From the NCBI RefSeq assembly GCF_009828585.1, contig NZ_WSRZ01000009.1, forward strand, positions 1 through 64,000: a stretch of 64,000 bases of DNA. Reading direction: 5' to 3'. The notes beneath the pieces were generated by a model. It saw only the letters and a list, made by a program, of their open reading frames with translations. It ran no database searches and was not told the DNA's origin. The DNA is from Shewanella litoralis. Lineage in GTDB: Bacteria; Pseudomonadota; Gammaproteobacteria; Enterobacterales; Shewanellaceae. Below are positions 57,392 to 64,000 of this stretch, one piece after another (positions within the stretch are counted from its first letter, which is position 1; every line of letters starts with the position of its first letter). The position numbers were made by a program, and so were the translations under genes.

Positions 57392-57965
57392 ATTTGATTT
57401 GAACATCGTCAACTTCTGTAAGCAACGTAACATCACCGCTCGTCGCATTAATGCCGGTTTTACGTTAATCGAATTAGTGATCGGCATGATGGTCATTGGC
57501 ATCGGTATTGTTATGTTAACCAGCATGTTATTCCCTCAAGCCGACAGGGCAGCCGCTACGCTGCAACGTGTGAAATCTGCTGAGCTCGCTCATTCGGTCA
57601 TGAATGAGATCTGGGGTAAGCGTTATGATCAAAATACCAATGCCAATGGTGGTATTCCTGCGTGTAATGCTTCTGCCGGTTTAGATTGTTCTTATGCTTT
57701 AGCTACTGACGGAACTCCTTTTCTTGGGCCTGACGGTGAAAGCCGTGATGCTTTTAATGATGTTGATGATTACCATGGCTTAGATCAAGATGACATGATG
57801 CTCGACTCAAGCCAAACTTATGCCCAGGCCTATCCTAATTATGAAATACAAGTGTCGGTGACTTATCTCGACTCAGTAACGAAGGCGCAAAAATTAATTA
57901 GCGTAGATGTCACTACACCTAGCAATGAAGTGATTACTTACCAAGCGGTAAGGAGTAATTACTGA
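57381..57965 (+). CDS. mshD: MSHA minor pilin MshD
   Basis: The 194-residue prepilin has a leader of about 26 residues ending NAG and mature FTLIELVIGMMVIGIGIVML, typical of the GspI/PilV group. I chose the ATG at 57381 (MPNKFDLN), within the end of mshC; the frame is open from 57327 but lacks a better start. It touches mshO. Confidence 0.88.
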   Translation: MPNKFDLNIVNFCKQRNITARRINAGFTLIELVIGMMVIGIGIVMLTSMLFPQADRAAATLQRVKSAELAHSVMNEIWGKRYDQNTNANGGIPACNASAGLDCSYALATDGTPFLGPDGESRDAFNDVDDYHGLDQDDMMLDSSQTYAQAYPNYEIQVSVTYLDSVTKAQKLISVDVTTPSNEVITYQAVRSNY

Positions 57966-58792
57966 TGCTGTTGAATTCACGTGCTAAAGCCGTTGGTTTT
58001 ACCTTAATCGAAATGGTCACGGTTATTTTGATTTTAGGTGTTGTGATTATTGGCGTCAGTGGCTTTGTGATATTTGGCACCCGTATTTTTGTTGAGTCGA
58101 GCGCGGTCGATCAAGTACTGAGTCAAAGTCGTTTTGGCATTGAAAGAATGACCCGAGACATTCGCCGTGCAGTGCCCAATAGTATTCGGGTGTTAACCGC
58201 AACCGATGGCAGTTATCAATGTATTGAATTGCTACCCATTTTAGCAAGTACCTCATACCTTGACGCGCCGTTTGTACCTGAGACTGCGCGCAATAGCCTT
58301 ACCGCAATCAAAAGCATTAGACCAATTAGCGCAGGGCAGTCAGTATTGATTTACCCGCTAACCGATCCTGAAGTTTACAACCCTCAAGGGACAACAGCGA
58401 AACGCTTTATTGTGCAAAGTGTGTCTGAGACGGGCGATCAATTAACCATCACCTTGACTCAATCAGTGCGATTTACTGAAGCTTCACCATTAATGCGTTT
58501 ATATGTTGCCGATAGCCCGTTAAGCTATTGCTTTGTTACCTCTGCGAGTTCGGTTGAATTGCGGCTTTATCAAAATTACGGTTATCAGGCCACTCAACCC
58601 ACGCCCACAACAATGGGCGTAGGGGTGCTAATGGCGCAAAATGTCACTAATAGCTTAACGATTAATCCGGCCATTATTTTAACTCCTGCAACATTAGTGA
58701 CTAATGCGATTGTGCATTTAAAACCACTGTTTACAGTTAATGGTGAGACGTTTCAATATCAACATCAAGTGCAGGTGATGAATGTTCCCTAA
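57965..58792 (+). CDS. mshO: MSHA minor pilin MshO
   Basis: The 275-residue prepilin has leader MLLNSRAKAVG and mature FTLIEMVTVILILGVVIIGV. Size and layout fit a GspJ/PilW-type minor pilin. It starts at the last base of mshD and overlaps mshP by 11 bases, so translation is coupled along the mshC-Q run. Confidence 0.9.
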   Translation: MLLNSRAKAVGFTLIEMVTVILILGVVIIGVSGFVIFGTRIFVESSAVDQVLSQSRFGIERMTRDIRRAVPNSIRVLTATDGSYQCIELLPILASTSYLDAPFVPETARNSLTAIKSIRPISAGQSVLIYPLTDPEVYNPQGTTAKRFIVQSVSETGDQLTITLTQSVRFTEASPLMRLYVADSPLSYCFVTSASSVELRLYQNYGYQATQPTPTTMGVGVLMAQNVTNSLTINPAIILTPATLVTNAIVHLKPLFTVNGETFQYQHQVQVMNVP

Positions 58793-59237
58793 GCATAAGT
58801 TATCTCATCATGCTCAACGTGGTAGCGCATTAATCATTGGTATTTTTGTGTTAACCGTGATGTTTCTAGTAGCGGCGAGTTTAATCCGTATTGTTGGCGA
58901 TGCTGATGAGTCTGTGAATATGGAAGTATTTGGCACGCGAGCATTGTTTAGTGCTAATAGTGGTGCTGATGCGGCATTAGCGCAGTTGTTCCCGCTCAGT
59001 GGCAGTGCTGCAACCTGCAGCAATGTGTCTTCATCTTGGACGCCTCCGAGCAACGCGGTTGGATTTCATAATTGTAGCGTGAGCATTAGCTGTAATACCG
59101 CCAGTGTTGGCAGTGTTGTTCAATATCGAATTAATAGCTTAGCGGTATGCGAAACCGGTGATTGTGCGGGTAACTCAAGTAGCTCAACATGTTTACGAGT
59201 GAGTCGCCAAGTGGAGGTAGAAGCGCGTGGGAATTAA
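58782..59237 (+). CDS. mshP: MSHA minor pilin-like protein MshP
   Basis: The 151-residue protein has a basic leader ending QRG and then SALIIGIFVLTVMFLVAASL. It lacks the usual Glu at mature position 5, as many PilX/GspK-type pilin-like proteins do. Six or more cysteines are spread through the C-terminal 90 residues. It probably belongs to the tip complex with MshO and MshQ. Confidence 0.85.
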   Translation: MFPKHKLSHHAQRGSALIIGIFVLTVMFLVAASLIRIVGDADESVNMEVFGTRALFSANSGADAALAQLFPLSGSAATCSNVSSSWTPPSNAVGFHNCSVSISCNTASVGSVVQYRINSLAVCETGDCAGNSSSSTCLRVSRQVEVEARGN

Positions 59238-62200
59238 ACGACTACAAAAAGTGTGGCTGGGATTAAGCGCGATTATTGTTGCTTTTTGGATACATAGCGC
59301 CAACGCAAATGACAGTGATTTTCATATTCAATATGGTAAAGCAGATGCCAATAATATTACATTTGACACGTCATTTCCTTCAGGTGTAACTCCTTTGGTT
59401 TTTTTAATGCCAACCACCGAAGACGCGACTAACGATGGTCCAGCATCGGTATTTATTGATAGTGTATCGGCACAAGGTTTCACATGGTCACAAAAAAAAC
59501 CAGTATCACCTGATAACCGTTACGTAGCACCAATTGAAATGTCTGAAGTACATTGGATAGCCGTCACACCAGGGACCTATGAACTGCCTAATGACATCAA
59601 GCTCATTGCAGGTTCAGTTAATTATAATCAGGCATTATTTGGTTCTAACTCACCCTATATCTCTGTTGATTTACCTGCAAGCCAAAATGTGTTGTTGAAT
59701 CAGATTCAAACTCAGAATAATGACTGTTGGTTAACGAGTACCTCTGAGTTTACGAGTTCGGGGATCAAGCTTGCGTTAGATACTTCTGAGGTGAAAAGTA
59801 ATAATCGATGTCAGCCTGGAGATTTAAATAATAGCCAAATTCAAAATGAAACCATTGGTTATTTATCGTTGAGCACCCCTAACGGTACAATGACTGCCAA
59901 CGGTCGCATGACGTTAAATGGTGTCGACACCAATTATCACTTTGGTACTTCCAATACGCTTGATGGTTCTTCAGTGGGAAATATCACTGAACAATGTAAA
60001 AAAACAACTGAGTTAGTCGGTTTTACTGATGCTCCAATCTTTGTGGCGGGTAAAAATAGTCGCTTAGGTGGTAATGGGGGATGGCTGCGACGTTGTCATC
60101 TAACTAACGATACAGTGAGTATGTTTGTTGATGAAGACACCTATAGTGACAGTGAACGTAATCATCTCAATGAAAACTATAGCTTTGTTGCGTTGGAACC
60201 TAGCGAATGTTTTACAGATAATTTTGATCGTACTGACGTTGGTGATGATTGGGCGCTTAAGGTATTAGGGTCTTCATTGCCGCCCTCAATCGTGAGCAAT
60301 AGACTGCGTTTTACCTCCGCTAGAGGCAATCAAGCGACATCGAGTACTTACCAACGTATATTTCCTGCAGCGAATAATTTAGTTGAAATTGAGTTTGATT
60401 ATTTTGCTTGGTCGAGCCAGTCGGGCACAGGAGCCGATGGTATCGCAATTATTTTGTCTGATGCCAGTATTACCCCACAACCTGGGAGTTTTGGTGGTGC
60501 TTTAGGCTATGCCCCGCGTAATAACGGTACCCCTGGATTTGCTGGTGGCTGGTTAGGCATAGCTTTAGATGAATACGGTAATTTTTCTAGTCCCAACGAA
60601 GGTAAAAACGGAGGTCCCGGGTTTAGGCGGCAAGCAGTGGCAATTCGTGGTTCTGCAAACACAAGTTATCGGTATTTAACCGGTACGGAAGCCAATATTA
60701 GCCCCCAAATTGATGTGCGGAGTACATCCAGTGCTCAACCAAATCATAAATATAAAATCATTATTGACTCAAGAGTGTCAGGAACAGCAATAGTTTCAGT
60801 GCTGCGCGATGCCACGAATAATGGTATTACGGATAATTATGAAACGTTAATCGAGCCTTTTGATGCATTAAGTTTTTCAGGGCAAGCTCCTGTCCCTGAA
60901 GACTTTTATTTGTCTATAACAGGTTCAACTGGTGGCTCAAACAATAATCATGAGATGGATAATTTTAAGGTTTGCGCTCTTAAATCCAGAGAGGTTGGCC
61001 AGCAAATTCATCATTTTGAGTTTGATTACACTAGCTCTCCACTGACTTGTAAGGCCGAGACGATGACCGTTAAAGCCTGTAAAAATGCTGCATGTGATTT
61101 GTTTACCGACCCCGTACAAGCTGAGTTATCTCTTGATCCAAGCACGAATGGATCGTGGTACGTCAATGCGGCTAAAACTAATTTAGTTCAGTTTAACAGT
61201 GGCATTGCTACAGTTGCATTGCGTAATAATGTTATTACACCTATCACGATAGGAGTAAAATCTTCTGTTCCTTCTACTATCGCAGGCAGTAATACCTTGT
61301 GCCGCAGTGGTTCAGGTGCGTTAAATACTGCAAGCTGTAAATTTAGTTTTGCCGACAGTGGCTTTATTTTTGATGTGCCAGATAAGTTAGCCAATAAACC
61401 TACGGGTAATATTGCCATTAGTGCAGTGAAAAAATCCGATGAAACTTTGCAATGTATTCCGACCTTTGCCAACACCACAAAAAATGTCAGCTTTTGGAGT
61501 ACTTACATTGAACCGGTTACGCCAATCATTGGGTCGTCGGTTACAGTGAATAATACCACTGTCGGCAAGCAAAGCTCGGCCGCGACCTCGATTGCGTTGG
61601 CTTTTGATGCAACGGGTAAAGCCAATATTGATGTTAACTACCCCGATGCGGGCAAAATGCAGCTTGATGCAAAATACACTGGCAGTGGCGATGAAGCAGG
61701 ATTGGTGATGCTGGGCTCTGATCAATTTGTGAATTTCCCTGTGGGATTGTGTGTAGCACCCAAAGACAGTACCGCGGAGTGCTCGGCAGGAAACAGCAGT
61801 TGTAATCGCTATAAAAAAGCCGGTGAATCGTTTGATTTAGTCATTCAAGGTAAAGCATGGCAAGTCGATGGCGATGCTAATTATTGCGACAACGTTAATA
61901 CGCCCAATTATGCTCATAATAATATCGTGCTAGGTCAGCAGCTTGTTGCGCCTAGTGGTGGTGTATTAGGTGCTGTAGGTTCTAATGAATACAATCATGT
62001 TGCGCAAACCACTAACAGTAATACGGTGGCTCAATCCGTAACCGAGGTCGGCGTATTTAAATTTACTGCTAACCCACCAAGCACGTATTTAGGTTCGAGT
62101 TTTTACGATATTCCGCTGGCAGCATCAGCTAATATTGGTCGATTTGTACCAGACCGGTTTGCCGTTACCGGCTCAAGTGTGTTACCAAGTTGTGGCAGCT

Positions 62201-63045
62201 TTACCTATATGGACCAGCCTTTTGGCTTAACCCTTACCTTAAGTGCATACAATACTGGCTCTTATATCACCCAGAATTATCAGGGGGCTTTTGCCAAAGC
62301 CAGTGCCAGTTTAGTTGGAGAGAACCTTAATGATGGCGTTGATTTAAGCAGCCGCTTAAGTACTTTACCAATCGATGCCAGTTCGTGGAGTTTTGGTGAG
62401 GCGAGTGTTGGTATTACGTATCAAGCAAATCTTAGCCGTATCATTGCGCCAGGTGTCGACGGACCCTTTAGCCAATTAGATATAGGTGTTCAGGTTGCTG
62501 ATAATGATGGCAGTGTGTCATTTGTCGCATCACCTGATATGCGTGCAGATAGCAGTGATATTTGCACAAACAGTAATGATTGCAATGCAAAACAGATATC
62601 AACCCAAGATTTTCGTCACGGGCGAGTGGTGATGGACAATACCTTTGGCCCAGAAACCGAAATATTGCGCATGTCAACGTATGCACAATATTGGAATGGA
62701 GCAGGATGGATAACCAATACCAGCGACAGTTGTAGCCAGGTCATCGATCCACTTGATGGTTCTGAAATTTATGCACCTTTATTAACAGCTGGGCAAGCAG
62801 TAACACGCAGTGATGCGGGCAGTTTTGTGAATAATGGCCAACTCACTTTATTATGGCAAAACACAGGTTCTGATGCATATCGGGGTCAAGTGACAGCACC
62901 ACTACAAGTCAACAATTGGCTCAAATGGTATTGGAATTGGGACGAAGCCAGTCCGACAGTACTTGATGACCCAAGAGCAAGTGCTTTCTTTGGTCGCTAC
63001 CGAGGCCATGATCGGATCATTTATTGGCGCGAGGTCGGGCAATAA
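59227..63045 (+). CDS. mshQ: large exported MSHA tip adhesin candidate MshQ
   Basis: The 1272-residue protein starts with GTG inside the end of mshP and has a signal peptide (about 1-27, ending ANAN). Residues about 30-120 resemble an H-type lectin fold (ITFDTSFPSGVTPLVFLM, SAQGFTWSQ). Residues about 327-590 look like a bacterial L-type lectin domain (GADGIAIILSDASI, GGWLGIALDEYGNF). The C-terminal half (about 600-1272) fits the DUF6701 region found in MshQ proteins, with many paired cysteines. Last of the msh run, like PilY1 in other systems it could sit at the pilus tip. Lectin assignments are by pattern and need confirmation. Confidence 0.85.
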   Translation: MGIKRLQKVWLGLSAIIVAFWIHSANANDSDFHIQYGKADANNITFDTSFPSGVTPLVFLMPTTEDATNDGPASVFIDSVSAQGFTWSQKKPVSPDNRYVAPIEMSEVHWIAVTPGTYELPNDIKLIAGSVNYNQALFGSNSPYISVDLPASQNVLLNQIQTQNNDCWLTSTSEFTSSGIKLALDTSEVKSNNRCQPGDLNNSQIQNETIGYLSLSTPNGTMTANGRMTLNGVDTNYHFGTSNTLDGSSVGNITEQCKKTTELVGFTDAPIFVAGKNSRLGGNGGWLRRCHLTNDTVSMFVDEDTYSDSERNHLNENYSFVALEPSECFTDNFDRTDVGDDWALKVLGSSLPPSIVSNRLRFTSARGNQATSSTYQRIFPAANNLVEIEFDYFAWSSQSGTGADGIAIILSDASITPQPGSFGGALGYAPRNNGTPGFAGGWLGIALDEYGNFSSPNEGKNGGPGFRRQAVAIRGSANTSYRYLTGTEANISPQIDVRSTSSAQPNHKYKIIIDSRVSGTAIVSVLRDATNNGITDNYETLIEPFDALSFSGQAPVPEDFYLSITGSTGGSNNNHEMDNFKVCALKSREVGQQIHHFEFDYTSSPLTCKAETMTVKACKNAACDLFTDPVQAELSLDPSTNGSWYVNAAKTNLVQFNSGIATVALRNNVITPITIGVKSSVPSTIAGSNTLCRSGSGALNTASCKFSFADSGFIFDVPDKLANKPTGNIAISAVKKSDETLQCIPTFANTTKNVSFWSTYIEPVTPIIGSSVTVNNTTVGKQSSAATSIALAFDATGKANIDVNYPDAGKMQLDAKYTGSGDEAGLVMLGSDQFVNFPVGLCVAPKDSTAECSAGNSSCNRYKKAGESFDLVIQGKAWQVDGDANYCDNVNTPNYAHNNIVLGQQLVAPSGGVLGAVGSNEYNHVAQTTNSNTVAQSVTEVGVFKFTANPPSTYLGSSFYDIPLAASANIGRFVPDRFAVTGSSVLPSCGSFTYMDQPFGLTLTLSAYNTGSYITQNYQGAFAKASASLVGENLNDGVDLSSRLSTLPIDASSWSFGEASVGITYQANLSRIIAPGVDGPFSQLDIGVQVADNDGSVSFVASPDMRADSSDICTNSNDCNAKQISTQDFRHGRVVMDNTFGPETEILRMSTYAQYWNGAGWITNTSDSCSQVIDPLDGSEIYAPLLTAGQAVTRSDAGSFVNNGQLTLLWQNTGSDAYRGQVTAPLQVNNWLKWYWNWDEASPTVLDDPRASAFFGRYRGHDRIIYWREVGQ

Positions 63046-63100
63046 TCGGCATAAAAAAGCATCGCTTTTACGCTTTTTAGGATTAAATTTGCTCGATTGA

Positions 63101-63132
63101 CGTTTTTTTACAAGCTTTTGTAAAAAAAAACG
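63101..63132. repeat. AT-rich hairpin between mshQ and mreB
   Basis: CGTTTTTTTACAA (63101-63113) and TTGTAAAAAAAAACG (63118-63132) pair almost completely around a GCTT loop. A weaker AAAAGC / GCTTTT hairpin lies at 63055-63069. Together they may end mshQ transcription before mreB. The remaining bases to 63238 carry the mreB leader. Confidence 0.6.
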
Positions 63133-63235
63133 CCAGATTAGCAATTGTTAACCTGTTCGGTCTTGTAGAATAGGGGTGTCATTGATAAAGTTAGCTGATT
63201 TTTCTTTCTTCTGACTCCACAGAATACAGGCCTGA

Positions 63236-64000
<765 letters not shown>

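Overview
The window comes from the chromosome of a gammaproteobacterium, most likely the genus Shewanella. The evidence is gene order and protein similarity: a complete MSHA pilus locus ending at mreB, pilABCD beside coaE and nadC, ampDE-pdhR-aceEF-lpdA followed by a GGDEF/EAL protein and acnB, and priA/argS/ftsN/hslVU. Base composition is moderately AT-rich. Species cannot be fixed from the sequence alone.

Layout. 1-500: the end of an rRNA operon (23S tail, 5S, terminator). 0.7-8.4 kb, minus strand: mutT, yacG, coaE, and the type IV pilus genes pilD-pilC-pilB-pilA, then nadC. 8.8-17.9 kb, plus strand: ampD, ampE, then the pyruvate dehydrogenase cluster pdhR-aceE-aceF-lpdA with a perfect PdhR operator before pdhR. 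18.5-25.3 kb: a large membrane sensor (beta-propeller, Y_Y_Y, PAS, GGDEF, EAL) and a patatin-POTRA-barrel protein of the type Vd autotransporter kind. 25.4-29.1 kb: hxpB (minus) and acnB (plus). 29.2-31.1 kb: the only accessory-looking stretch, with an unrecognised two-helix membrane protein, a cluster of non-coding interspersed repeats and a tiny lipoprotein. 31.2-38.5 kb, minus strand: a DUF971 gene, hslU, hslV, ftsN, argS, priA. 38.6-40.9 kb: two paralogous exported proteins with FimV-like LysM modules. 41-43 kb: rpmE and a malic enzyme. 43.1-63.0 kb: the MSHA pilus locus mshH/csrD, I, I2, J, K, L, M, N, E, G, F, B, A, C, D, O, P, Q. 63.2 kb to the end: the 5' part of mreB.

How the genes fit together. 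Two type IV pilus systems are present and only one prepilin peptidase (PilD) is seen, which probably processes the prepilins of both. Three proteins connect to cyclic di-GMP or its degenerate relatives: the 1481-residue GGDEF/EAL protein, the inactive-looking GGDEF/EAL protein MshH/CsrD, and the MshE ATPase, whose N-terminus fits the c-di-GMP-binding MshEN pattern. The pdh cluster, acnB and the malic enzyme cover central carbon flow.

Most of the window is ordinary conserved chromosome. The least explained items are (i) a family of CTAG-rich chains of tiny hairpins found at three places, each against the 3' end of a gene; (ii) the LysM paralogues, whose LysM modules are each bracketed by two cysteines; (iii) the repeat cluster at 30.0-30.8 kb; and (iv) the two lectin-like regions in MshQ. 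I see no CRISPR array, transposase, phage gene or tRNA.
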